Assembly (NCBI RefSeq): GCF_016863615.1
Contig: NZ_BOPF01000006.1
Coordinates: forward strand, 1 to 64,000
Direction of reading: 5' to 3'
DNA from: Virgisporangium aliadipatigenens
GTDB taxonomy: Bacteria > Actinomycetota > Actinomycetes > Mycobacteriales > Micromonosporaceae
DNA length: 64,000 nucleotides
Shown here: in pieces, positions 43,978-51,793 of the stretch
Numbering within the stretch: the first letter of the stretch is position 1
How the letters are laid out: each line of letters begins with the position of its first letter
The notes under the pieces: model-generated
Told to the model about the DNA's origin: nothing
The model's database searches: none
What the model saw: the letters and a program-made list of their open reading frames with translations, nothing else
Program-made: the position numbers and the translations under genes

Positions 43978-44904
43978 ATGAGCTGGTACGGGGTGCGGCT
44001 GGTGGTGGCGCACGAGTTCCGGGTGCGGCTGCGCACCGGGCGGTGGCAGTGGCTCTTCGCGGCCTGGGCGGCGCTGGTCGGCTGCGTGGCGTTCTCCGCG
44101 TACCTCGCCTATCAGCCGTCGACCGACTGCGCCAACTGCGCCGACCGGGTCGGTCCGGGCATGTTCGGCCTGCTGATGTTCTTCGTGCTGACGCTCGTGC
44201 TGCTGATCAGCCCGGCGCTCACCGCCCAGTCGATCAACGGCGACCGCGAACGCGGCACCCTCGCGCTGCTCCAGGTGACGACCCTGTCGGCCACCGACAT
44301 CGCGCTGGGCAAGCTGTTCGCCGGGTGGCTGGTCGGGCTCGCTGCGCTCGGCGTGACGCTGCCGGCCGTGGCGTGGACGGTGGTGGAGGGCGTCGGCGCC
44401 CTGCGCGCGGTCACCGTGGTGCTGGTCGTGGGGCTGCTCATCGGCGTGGTCTGCGCGGTGTCGCTGGGCCTGTCGGCGGCGCTGGCCCGGGGGACCACGT
44501 CGACGATGATGTCCTACCTGACGGTGTTCGCCCTGCTGGTCGGCACGCCGCTGGTGTTCGCGCTGTCGGTGGTGATGATCTCCGGCCGGGACGGTGCGAG
44601 CCGCGAGGACCTGGTGTGGGGGACGCTCGCGCCCAACCCGTTCGTGATCATCGCCGACGCCGCGCCGCAGCCGGTGGTTCGCCGCGGGTCGGACGACGAC
44701 ATGCTGCACCAGCTCAGCACCTCGGTGCGGGAGTTGCGTCGCCCGCCGGGGGCGCGGGACTTCGACCGGCGCGTGATCGATCCGCCGGTGTGGCCGTACG
44801 GGCTCGGGTTCGACCTGCTGCTCGGTGCCGGTGGGCTGGCGCTCGCGCGGCACCGCCTGCGCACGCCGGCCCGGACCGTCCCCTCGGGAGTCCGCGTCGC
44901 CTGA
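43978..44904 (+). CDS. ABC-2-type exporter membrane protein
   Basis: 308 residues with about six membrane helices. An N-terminal amphipathic segment (VVAHEFRVRLRTGRW) is followed by the first helix. An external loop contains CANCAD, and ALTAQSINGDRERGTLALLQVTTLSATDIALGKL is the coupling region typical of ABC-2 permeases. A C-terminal helix follows a long cytoplasmic or external loop. It is the partner of the ATPase upstream. ATG at 43978 follows GGGGGC. It ends 16 bp before a long palindrome. Confidence 0.87.
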   Translation: MSWYGVRLVVAHEFRVRLRTGRWQWLFAAWAALVGCVAFSAYLAYQPSTDCANCADRVGPGMFGLLMFFVLTLVLLISPALTAQSINGDRERGTLALLQVTTLSATDIALGKLFAGWLVGLAALGVTLPAVAWTVVEGVGALRAVTVVLVVGLLIGVVCAVSLGLSAALARGTTSTMMSYLTVFALLVGTPLVFALSVVMISGRDGASREDLVWGTLAPNPFVIIADAAPQPVVRRGSDDDMLHQLSTSVRELRRPPGARDFDRRVIDPPVWPYGLGFDLLLGAGGLALARHRLRTPARTVPSGVRVA

Positions 44905-44920
44905 CGGGACCTCCCCGCGG

Positions 44921-44991
44921 CGATCTTGCAGTTGTGGCGCCCGGCGTGCCCGATTTCGCCCCGCGATGTCCCCACCACAACTGCAAGATCG
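44921..44991. repeat. 71-bp palindromic element with 17-bp perfect arms
   Basis: Arms CGATCTTGCAGTTGTGG (44921-44937) and CCACAACTGCAAGATCG (44975-44991) are exact reverse complements around a 37-nt centre. It lies between two converging genes, 16 bp after one stop and 10 bp before the other. No T tract follows. It may be a bidirectional terminator, or a member of a dispersed non-autonomous palindromic repeat family. Confidence 0.8.
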
Positions 44992-45001
44992 GCGCAGCGC
45001 C

Positions 45002-45808
45002 TTACGGCGTCAGGAGCATCGCGCGGGAGTCGACGTTCAACACGTGGCCCCCGGCCAGGCGGGCGACCGGCCGGTGCCAGTGGACGTGGCCGCAGATCGT
45101 GAGCGGCGGTGGGCGTTCGGCGATCGTCGCGTTGATCCGCGCGTTGCCGTGCTGCGCCTGCTGCGCCCCGGCCGGCCCCTCGTGCAGCACCAGCACGTCC
45201 GGGTCCTGTTTCAGCACCGCGGCGATGCCGTCGAGGTGGGGGCGTTCGGCGCGGCGGTCGGCCCGGCGCGGGTCACCGATCACCCCGCCGACACCGGCGA
45301 AGCGCACGCCGCCCGCGTCCGTCCACGTGCCGTCGAGCAGCTCCGTACCCGGGCCCAGGTCGCCGAGCCCAGCGGGCGGGATGATGTCGTGGTTGCCGGC
45401 CACGCCGAGAACCACCGGGCAGCCGGCCGCCGCGAACGCCAGCCACACGTCGTCGACCGCCCCCGAGGCGCCCCGCACGTCGGCGGTCGGCGCGGAGTAC
45501 AGGTCGCCGGCGAGCACCACGCCGAGGCGTTCGGGCGCGGGGATCAGACCGGCGTCGGCCCAGATCCGCAGATGCTCGGCGAACGCCACCCCGAGCAGCA
45601 CCGGCGGCCCGCCGAACGGCGACGGCGCCACCCCCTGCAGATCGCTCGTCACGAGCACGGCGTCGCACCCCGCCGGAACGGCGTCGACGCACAGCCGTTC
45701 CACCGGAAGGAGCACATGCTCGGTGCCGCCACCGCGCCGCGCCTGCCGATAGGGAAGAGAAGTGACGGGCTCCGGGTTGGTGGACAGCAGACGCACGCCC
45801 CCAACCAT
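45002..45808 (-). CDS. Calcineurin-like cytoplasmic metallophosphoesterase
   Basis: 268 residues without an export signal. Metal-site motifs appear in order: TSDLQG, VLAGDLYS, GVAGNHD, LVLHEGP and ICGHVHWHRP. The fold is that of Ser/Thr phosphatases and nucleotide phosphoesterases; substrate unknown. I kept ATG at 45808, but it lies only 14 bp from the start of the divergent hydrolase gene and lacks a ribosome site, so GTG five codons in is also possible. Confidence 0.83.
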   Translation of the reverse strand: MVGGVRLLSTNPEPVTSLPYRQARRGGGTEHVLLPVERLCVDAVPAGCDAVLVTSDLQGVAPSPFGGPPVLLGVAFAEHLRIWADAGLIPAPERLGVVLAGDLYSAPTADVRGASGAVDDVWLAFAAAGCPVVLGVAGNHDIIPPAGLGDLGPGTELLDGTWTDAGGVRFAGVGGVIGDPRRADRRAERPHLDGIAAVLKQDPDVLVLHEGPAGAQQAQHGNARINATIAERPPPLTICGHVHWHRPVARLAGGHVLNVDSRAMLLTP

Positions 45809-45822
45809 AAAGGGAAAGCGAC

Positions 45823-46698
45823 ATGAGCGATCTTCGATTCACCGCCGACGACGTCGAACTGGTCGGCACATTACGGGTACCCGCAGGTGACGGCCCGTTT
45901 CCCGCGGTCGCGCTGACCGGCCCGTTCACCGGTACGCGGGACCAGGTCACCGGCCGGTACGCCGCCGGGCTCACCGGGGCGGGCTTCGTGACGCTGGCGT
46001 TCGACCACCGGGGCTTCGGGGAGAGCGGCGGCCGGCGCGGCCACGAGGACAGCCAGGGCAAGCTGGCGGACCTGCGCGCCGCGGTGTCGACGCTGGCCGC
46101 CCGGCCCGACGTGGACGCCGGGCGGATCGGGCTGGTCGGCATCTGTCTCGGCGGCGGGTACGCGGTGAAGGCCGCCGCGCTGGATCCGCGGGTGCGGGCG
46201 GTCGCGGGGGTCGCCGGCGCGTACAACAGCCCGGCCTGGTTCGCCGAACAGTCCGGGATCGCCGGATATCGCGGGGCCCTCGCGTCGTTCATCGCCGACT
46301 ACGACGGCTACCTGCCGGCCGTGGCGCCGGACGGGGGAACGGCCGCGATGGGCGGCGACGAGCCGTGGTCGTACTACGGGACCGCGCGTTCGGCCTCGGC
46401 ACACTGGGAGAACAGGGTCACCCGCGGCTCGCTGCACTCGCTGATGACGTTCGACGCGTTGGGCGCCGCGCCGCTGCTGGGCGAGACGCCGCTGCTGATC
46501 GTGCACGGCACGGTCGACGCGTACTGTTCACCCGAATTGGCGAAGCTCATGCACGACAACGCCGCCGGCCCGAAGGAGATCCTCTGGCTGGACGCGCGGG
46601 AGCACGTCGACCTCTACGACCGCGAGCCGTACGTCACCCGGGCGGTGGACGCGACGGCGGAGTTCATGCGCCGGGCCACTGCGGCCCCACCACGCTGA
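45823..46698 (+). CDS. Alpha/beta hydrolase, dienelactone-hydrolase-like
   Basis: 291 residues with the alpha/beta hydrolase fold. FDHRGFGESGG is the oxyanion-side loop. The nucleophile elbow is GICLGGG with a Cys in place of Ser, as in dienelactone hydrolases. HGTVDAYC carries the Asp, and DAREHVDLYD the candidate His. AAAGGGAAA precedes ATG at 45823. It probably acts on esters or lactones. It converges with the DUF3500 gene and a short remnant overlaps its 3' end. Confidence 0.85.
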   Translation: MSDLRFTADDVELVGTLRVPAGDGPFPAVALTGPFTGTRDQVTGRYAAGLTGAGFVTLAFDHRGFGESGGRRGHEDSQGKLADLRAAVSTLAARPDVDAGRIGLVGICLGGGYAVKAAALDPRVRAVAGVAGAYNSPAWFAEQSGIAGYRGALASFIADYDGYLPAVAPDGGTAAMGGDEPWSYYGTARSASAHWENRVTRGSLHSLMTFDALGAAPLLGETPLLIVHGTVDAYCSPELAKLMHDNAAGPKEILWLDAREHVDLYDREPYVTRAVDATAEFMRRATAAPPR

Positions 46699-46803
46699 GC
46701 AGGCGCGGGGACTCCGCGGACGGGCTGCCCGGCGTCGCCGTGCAGAGCACCAGCTTCTGCCCGTGCGCCGCCACCGGCGGCGCCTTCGCCTGGTAGCCCC
46801 CGC
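46664..46803 (-). pseudogene. Possible 3' remnant of an unidentified gene
   Basis: After the DUF3500 stop, the minus strand has about 45 codons in another frame, with G or C at nearly every third position, ending at TGA (46664-46666). It reads ERGGYQAKAPPVAAHGQ and then KLVLCTATPGSPSAESPRLL. No start or ribosome site belongs to it, and the last 35 bp overlap the converging hydrolase gene. It looks like the tail of a lost gene; I do not recognise the family. Confidence 0.3.
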
Positions 46804-46805
46804 GC

Positions 46806-47747
46806 TCAGTGCGGGTCGCGGGCCCGGTGGGCGGCGATGAGGTCCGCGCCGAACTCGCCGTCCGGCCGGCGCAGCACGGTGTGCGCGTGGTTGGCGTCGT
46901 TGTCCCGGTTGTCGTACTCGATGAGCAGGTCCCGCCCCGTGATCCGGTAGTAGTGGCCGACCCCGGGGCGGGGCGCGCCCTCCCACGCGAACGCGGGGTC
47001 GTCGCCGTCGAGCCGCTGCCGTTCGGCGTCGGCGAGGTCGGGCGGCAGGCGGTCCAGGTACACGTCGCGCAGCCGGTCGAACAGCTCCCGCGCCGGCCGG
47101 TCGAGGCGGGAGGCGGCCACGCCGCGGGGGAGCGGCCCGGGGTCCGGTCCGGGGAACGGTCCACTGTGGACGTCGTCCGGCGCGGTGTCGGAGACGATCG
47201 CCTCGGCCCGCCCGGCCGGGCCCATGGCCGAAAGCAACGCGAACGCCAGCTCCTCCTCGGGCGCGAACGGCCGCAGCACCGGATGCCCGGCGAGGTCGGT
47301 GCGGGCCGGGTTGGCGCCCAGGAAGAGCGGCGCGGGCGCCACCGTGTCGCCGTCGAGCGTCATCGTCAGCGACAGGTGGTGCCCCTCGAAGCGCCACGAC
47401 CAGGGCGCGTCGCCGTCCGGATCCCCGAACACCACGACCGCGTAGTCGTCGCTGTGCCGGCCGCGCGCCCAGCCCTCGGCGCGGTCGAGCACCTCCTCCA
47501 GGGCGACGACCGCCATCGCCTGCGCGTAGGCGGGCGGGCGCAGCGCCGTCGCGAGGAGCCGGTGCGCGAGCTTGCGCCCGGCCGGGCCGAGCGCGCCGAG
47601 CGTGAGCCCGGGGCGCGGCCGCGGCCGGTAGTCCATCCAGCGCCGCCGCGGGTCGTCGAACGGCCGGGCCACCTCGTGACGCCGTTCCTCGGGCAGCGCC
47701 GCGAGCAGTGCCCGCACGGCGTCGCGCATCGCCGGTCCGCTTCCCAT
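46806..47747 (-). CDS. DUF3500 domain protein
   Basis: 313 residues matching the DUF3500 pattern: RRRWMDYRPRPRPGLTLGAL, VVALEEVLDRAEG, FGDPDGDAPWSWRFEGHHLSL, PLFLGANPA and, near the end, HYYRITGRDLLIEYDNRDND followed by NHAHTVLRR. Function is uncharacterised; the His- and acid-rich C-terminal motifs suggest a metal or redox role. ATG at 47747 lies 10 bp after the azoreductase stop. TAGTGT 7 nt before the start may be a -10, so the gene could be transcribed alone or with its neighbour. Confidence 0.82.
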   Translation of the reverse strand: MGSGPAMRDAVRALLAALPEERRHEVARPFDDPRRRWMDYRPRPRPGLTLGALGPAGRKLAHRLLATALRPPAYAQAMAVVALEEVLDRAEGWARGRHSDDYAVVVFGDPDGDAPWSWRFEGHHLSLTMTLDGDTVAPAPLFLGANPARTDLAGHPVLRPFAPEEELAFALLSAMGPAGRAEAIVSDTAPDDVHSGPFPGPDPGPLPRGVAASRLDRPARELFDRLRDVYLDRLPPDLADAERQRLDGDDPAFAWEGAPRPGVGHYYRITGRDLLIEYDNRDNDANHAHTVLRRPDGEFGADLIAAHRARDPH

Positions 47748-47757
47748 GCGGCCCACA

Positions 47758-48387
47758 CTACGCAAACGTCTTGGCGATCTCCCGGACTCGCGCGTGGGCG
47801 GCACGCCGGCCGGACTCCGCGTCGGCGGTGGCGAGGTTGGGCCGGAACTGCACGGTCTCGATCTCCTCGATGCCGGCCCAGCGCAGCCACCCCTCCACGA
47901 ACGGCGCCTGGAAGTCGGCGCCGAACGCCGGCCCGCGCCCGTCCCCGTACACCGCGCTGGTGTACACGACGACCGCCTTCTTGCCGGTCAGCAGGCCGCG
48001 GTACCCCTCGACGGGGTCGAACCCGAACACCAGCCCCGGCTGGCTCACCACGTCGATGAACTGCTTGAGGATGTACGGCACGCCCGCGTTCCACATCGGG
48101 ACGCTGAACAGGTACCGGTCGGCCGCGTCGAACCGGCGGAACGCCGCGATCGCCGCCCGCCACGCCTCGGCGGCGGCACCGGTGGGCTCCTCGCCGGCGA
48201 ACACGGCCATCTTGGCGGCGGCGGCATCCGGTCCGAACGCCGGCAGCGTGCCGTCCCACAGGTCCCAATGGCTCACGTCGACCTCGCCGGCGTGCTCGCG
48301 CAGCGCCTCGACATAGCTGCCCGCGATCGCGAGCGACTCCGAACGCTCACCGCGCGGCGACGCGGAGATGTGCAGAAGCGTTGACAT
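47758..48387 (-). CDS. azoR: FMN-dependent NADH-azoreductase (quinone reductase)
   Basis: 209-residue flavodoxin-fold enzyme. ISASPRGERSES binds the FMN phosphate, FSVPMWNAGVPYILKQFID is the characteristic FMN and dimer motif, and VVVYTSAVYGDGRG is the third binding loop. It reduces quinones and azo compounds by two electrons with NAD(P)H, protecting against thiol-reactive electrophiles. ATG at 48387 follows GGGAGG. It is divergent from a MarR regulator with two matching palindromes between, a common quinone-responsive arrangement. Confidence 0.92.
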   Translation of the reverse strand: MSTLLHISASPRGERSESLAIAGSYVEALREHAGEVDVSHWDLWDGTLPAFGPDAAAAKMAVFAGEEPTGAAAEAWRAAIAAFRRFDAADRYLFSVPMWNAGVPYILKQFIDVVSQPGLVFGFDPVEGYRGLLTGKKAVVVYTSAVYGDGRGPAFGADFQAPFVEGWLRWAGIEEIETVQFRPNLATADAESGRRAAHARVREIAKTFA

Positions 48388-48411
48388 GACTGCCTCCCAG
48401 ACAAATGTAGG

Positions 48412-48453
48412 TGCGTGCGCACACACATTCCTACTCCGATGCGTGCGCACGCA
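48412..48453. promoter_or_regulatory. Twin palindromic operators between azoR and MarR
   Basis: TGCGTGCGCACACA (48412-48425) and the perfect palindrome TGCGTGCGCACGCA (48440-48453) are copies of one motif, 28 bp apart. The second overlaps the MarR promoter and the first lies upstream of azoR. This fits a MarR dimer controlling both genes. Confidence 0.6.
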
Positions 48454-48463
48454 CAAGCTTTGC

Positions 48464-48469
48464 TAGCGT
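48464..48469 (+). promoter_or_regulatory. Putative -10 hexamer of the MarR gene
   Basis: TAGCGT, 6 nt before ATG at 48476. No ribosome site is seen, which favours a leaderless mRNA. Confidence 0.4.
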
Positions 48470-48475
48470 GGAGTG

Positions 48476-48913
48476 ATGACCGACACGGACCCGGCCGCCT
48501 GGGCGGCGCTCATGCGGGTGCACGCGGCCCTGGTGCCCGTGCTCGACCAGGAGCTGCAGGCCGCGCACAACCTGCCGCTTACCTGGTACGACGTTCTGCT
48601 GGAGCTGTATCACGCGCCGGGCAGGCGGCTCACGCTCGGCGAGCTGGGCCGGGTGGCCGTGGTGAGCCGCTCCAGGGTCAGCCGCGTCGTCGACGAACTG
48701 GCCCGCGCCGGCCTCGTCACCCGCGAGGCCAACCCGCAGGACCGGCGCTCCGCCTACGCGGCGCTGACCGAGGCCGGGAAGCGACGGTTCCGCACCGCCG
48801 CGCCGACCTACCTGCGCGGCATCGAGAAGCACTTCACGTCGCGGATGACCGCCCGCGAGGCCGCCACGGTCGCGTCGGCGCTGGGGAAGGTACTCGCCGC
48901 TCGGGAACCCTGA
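48476..48913 (+). CDS. MarR-family transcriptional regulator
   Basis: 145-residue winged-helix dimer. LTWYDVLLELYHAPG leads to the DNA-binding helix LGRVAVVSRSRVSRVVDELARAGLV and the wing REANPQDRRSAYAALTEAG with the invariant Asp-Arg. Terminal helices form the dimer interface. No conserved sensor Cys is evident. ATG at 48476 is chosen over GTG at 48473 because of the promoter spacing. It is the likely repressor of azoR and of itself. Confidence 0.9.
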   Translation: MTDTDPAAWAALMRVHAALVPVLDQELQAAHNLPLTWYDVLLELYHAPGRRLTLGELGRVAVVSRSRVSRVVDELARAGLVTREANPQDRRSAYAALTEAGKRRFRTAAPTYLRGIEKHFTSRMTAREAATVASALGKVLAAREP

Positions 48914-48953
48914 GTATCCTTTTCGCGACGTAACCGTAGTCGGGAGGGAAGTC

Positions 48954-50789
48954 GTGAGCACCGGGGTCGAGACGCTGGAGTTCCAGGCCGAGGCGCGCCA
49001 GTTGTTGCAGCTGATGGTCCATTCGATCTACTCGAACAAGGACATCTTCCTGCGGGAACTGATCTCCAACAGCTCGGACGCCATCGACAAGCTGCGCCTG
49101 GAGTCGATGCGCGACAAGGACCTGAAGGTGTCGCTCGACGATCCGCACATCGCGATCGAGCTGGACGCCGAGGCCCGCACGCTGACCGTGCGCGACACCG
49201 GCATCGGCATGTCCCGCGACGAGGTGGTGTCGCTGATCGGCACCATCGCCAAGTCCGGCACCGCCGAGATGCTCAAGGCGATGCGCGAGGCCAAGGACGC
49301 GGCCGCCTCGCAGGAGCTCATCGGGCAGTTCGGCGTCGGGTTCTACGCGTCGTTCATGGTGGCGGACAGGGTCACGCTGGTGACGCGGCGCGCGGGCGAG
49401 GAGGGCGGCACCCGCTGGGAGTCCGCCGGCGAGGGCACGTTCGAGATCTCCGAGGTCGCGGACGCGCCGCAGGGGACAGCGGTCACGCTGCACCTCAAGC
49501 CCGCCGACGCCGAGGACAACCTGCACGACTACGCCGACGAGGCGACGATCCGTTCGATCGTGAAGCGGTACTCGGACTTCATCGCCCACCCGATCCGGCT
49601 CGGTGACGAGACGCTCAACTCGATGAAGGCGCTGTGGGCGCGCCCGCGTTCCGAGGTCGAGCAGTCCGAGTACAACGAGTTCTACAAGCACCTGAGCCAC
49701 GACTGGACCGACCCGCTCGAGACGATCCACATGCGCGGCGAGGGGACGTTCGAGTACGAGGCGCTGCTGTTCGTCCCGGCGCGGGCGCCCTTCGACCTGT
49801 TCATGCGCGAGGGCAAGCGCGGCGTGCAGCTGTACGTCAAGCGGGTGTTCATCATGGACGACTGCGAGGCGCTGATGCCGCAGTACCTGCGCTTCGTCAA
49901 GGGCGTCGTCGACGCGCACGACCTCTCGCTGAACATCTCCCGCGAGATCCTCCAGCAGGACCGCCAGATCCGGGTCGTGCGGCGGCGGCTGGTCAAGAAG
50001 GTGCTCACCACCCTCAAGGACCTCCAGGCGGCCGACGCGTCGAAGTACGGGACGTTCTGGGGGGAGTTCGGCCGGGCGCTCAAGGAGGGGCTGCTCGACG
50101 ACACCGACAACCGCGACACCCTCCTGGAGCTGCTGCGCGTGACGTCCACCCACGGGGACACCACGCTCAAGGAGTACGTCGAGCGCATGAAGGAGGGGCA
50201 GACCGAGATCTACTACATGACCGGCGAGTCCCGCTCGATGATCGAGAACTCGCCGCACATGGAGGCGTTGCGGGACAAGGGTTACGAGGTGCTGATCCTC
50301 ACCGACCCGGTGGACGAGGTCTGGGTCGAGCAGGTCCCCGCGTACGACGGCAAGGAGTTCAAGTCGATCGCGAAGGGGCAGGTGGACCTGGGCTCCGACG
50401 CGCCGAAGGACGAGTCGTTCGACCCGCTGCTGACCTGGATGGGGACCGCCCTCGCCGACAACGTGAAAGAGGTGCGGCTCTCGTCGCGGCTCACCACCTC
50501 GCCGGCGTGCGTGGTCGGCGACGCGCACGACATGACGCCGACGCTGGAGAAGATGTACCGGGCCATGGGCCAGGAACTGCCGCCGGTCAAGCGGATCCTG
50601 GAGCTCAACCCGACCCACCCGCTGGTCACCGGCCTGCGCGAGGCGCACAAGGCGGACGCCTCCGCCGAGGCGGTCGCCGAGACGGCCGAGCTGCTGTACG
50701 GGATGGCCCTGCTCGCCGAGGGCGGCGACCTGACCGACCCGGCGCGCTTCACCCGCATCCTGGCCGGCCGGCTGGCCTCGGCCCTCTGA
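48954..50789 (+). CDS. htpG: Chaperone HtpG (bacterial Hsp90)
   Basis: 611-residue ATP-driven homodimeric chaperone of normal length. The N-terminal GHKL ATPase has FLRELISNSSDAIDKLR, VRDTGIGMSRDE, GTIAKSGTAEML and IGQFGVGFYASFMV. The middle domain has the catalytic Arg region NISREILQQDRQIRVVRR, and the C-terminal dimerisation region LELNPTHPLV. The GTG start is supported by GGGAGGG. No CIRCE or HAIR heat-shock operator is seen in the 40 bp upstream. Confidence 0.96.
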   Translation: MSTGVETLEFQAEARQLLQLMVHSIYSNKDIFLRELISNSSDAIDKLRLESMRDKDLKVSLDDPHIAIELDAEARTLTVRDTGIGMSRDEVVSLIGTIAKSGTAEMLKAMREAKDAAASQELIGQFGVGFYASFMVADRVTLVTRRAGEEGGTRWESAGEGTFEISEVADAPQGTAVTLHLKPADAEDNLHDYADEATIRSIVKRYSDFIAHPIRLGDETLNSMKALWARPRSEVEQSEYNEFYKHLSHDWTDPLETIHMRGEGTFEYEALLFVPARAPFDLFMREGKRGVQLYVKRVFIMDDCEALMPQYLRFVKGVVDAHDLSLNISREILQQDRQIRVVRRRLVKKVLTTLKDLQAADASKYGTFWGEFGRALKEGLLDDTDNRDTLLELLRVTSTHGDTTLKEYVERMKEGQTEIYYMTGESRSMIENSPHMEALRDKGYEVLILTDPVDEVWVEQVPAYDGKEFKSIAKGQVDLGSDAPKDESFDPLLTWMGTALADNVKEVRLSSRLTTSPACVVGDAHDMTPTLEKMYRAMGQELPPVKRILELNPTHPLVTGLREAHKADASAEAVAETAELLYGMALLAEGGDLTDPARFTRILAGRLASAL

Positions 50790-50808
50790 CCGCCCCGCGG
50801 CGGGTCGG

Positions 50809-51747
50809 TCAGGCGAAGAGGGCGCTGACCGACTCGCCGTTGTGGATCCTGCGCATCGCCTCCGCCAGCGCGGGGGCGACGCTCAGGACCGTGAGCTTGT
50901 CGGTGCGGTTCTCCGCGGGGATCGGGACCGTGTTGGTGCAGACGATCTCGGCGATGTCCTCCTCGGCGGAGAGCCGCTCGAGGGCCTTCGACGCGAACAG
51001 GCCGTGCGTGCAGGCGACCCGCACGCTGCGCACCTTCTGCTCGCGCAGGCGGTCGAGCAGTTCGAACACCGTGCTGCCCTTGGCGATCTCGTCGTCCAGC
51101 ACGATCACGTCCCGCCCCGCCACCTCGCCGATCACCGTCGAGATGACCACGCGGTCGTCGGAGAAGCGCTGCTTCGCCCCGGCCGCCACGGGCACGCCCA
51201 GCCGCCGCGCGAACGCCGCCGCCTCCTTGGCGTTGCCGAGGTCCGGAGAGACCACCACGGCGTCGGAGAGGTCGAACCGGCGGAAGTGCCCGGCCAGTTC
51301 GCGCAGGGCGTGCAGGTGATCGACGGGCACGCTGAAGAAGCCGTGCACCTGCGGCGAGTGCAGCGTCATCGCCAGGATCCGGCCGGCTCCCGCCGTCTGC
51401 AGCAGGTCGGCGACGAGCCGCCCGCCGATGGAGATGCGCGGGGCGTCCTTCTTGTCGCTGCGCGCGTACGCGTAGTGCGGCATCACCACGGTGATCCGGC
51501 CGGCGCTGGCCCCGCGCGCGGCGTCGAGCATCAGGAGAAGTTCGACCAGGTGCTCCTGCACGGGCGGGACGAGCGGCTGGATGAGGAACACGTCCCGGCC
51601 GCGGCAGTTCTCCTGGAGCTGGACCTCCAGGCAGTCGTTGGCGAAGCGGGAGATCCTGGTCGGCAGCAGGGGCACGCCCAGGTTTTCGCAGATCTCGGTG
51701 GCCAGGTCGGGGTGGGCGCTGCCGCTGAAGACCGCGATGTCACGCAT
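50809..51747 (-). CDS. Ribose-phosphate pyrophosphokinase, variant paralogue
   Basis: 312-residue enzyme making PRPP from ribose 5-phosphate and ATP. The ATP/Mg region PHYAYARSDKKD, flexible-loop Lys-x-Arg in AGAKQRFSDDR and SPDLGNAKEA are recognisable. The PRPP-binding loop reads DDEIAKGST instead of the usual DDMIDTAGT, so this is not the standard housekeeping form. It may be a specialised second copy. ATG at 51747 has TAGAAT 7 nt upstream and no ribosome site. It is convergent with htpG. Confidence 0.88.
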   Translation of the reverse strand: MRDIAVFSGSAHPDLATEICENLGVPLLPTRISRFANDCLEVQLQENCRGRDVFLIQPLVPPVQEHLVELLLMLDAARGASAGRITVVMPHYAYARSDKKDAPRISIGGRLVADLLQTAGAGRILAMTLHSPQVHGFFSVPVDHLHALRELAGHFRRFDLSDAVVVSPDLGNAKEAAAFARRLGVPVAAGAKQRFSDDRVVISTVIGEVAGRDVIVLDDEIAKGSTVFELLDRLREQKVRSVRVACTHGLFASKALERLSAEEDIAEIVCTNTVPIPAENRTDKLTVLSVAPALAEAMRRIHNGESVSALFA

Positions 51748-51754
51748 GGTCCGA

Positions 51755-51760
51755 ATTCTA
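51755..51760 (-). promoter_or_regulatory. Putative -10 hexamer of the PRPP synthetase gene
   Basis: TAGAAT on the minus strand, 7 nt before the ATG at 51747; close to the TANNNT consensus. Confidence 0.45.
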
Positions 51761-51793
51761 GAAAACGCCGGACGGCCGCTACGCTCCCGCCTC

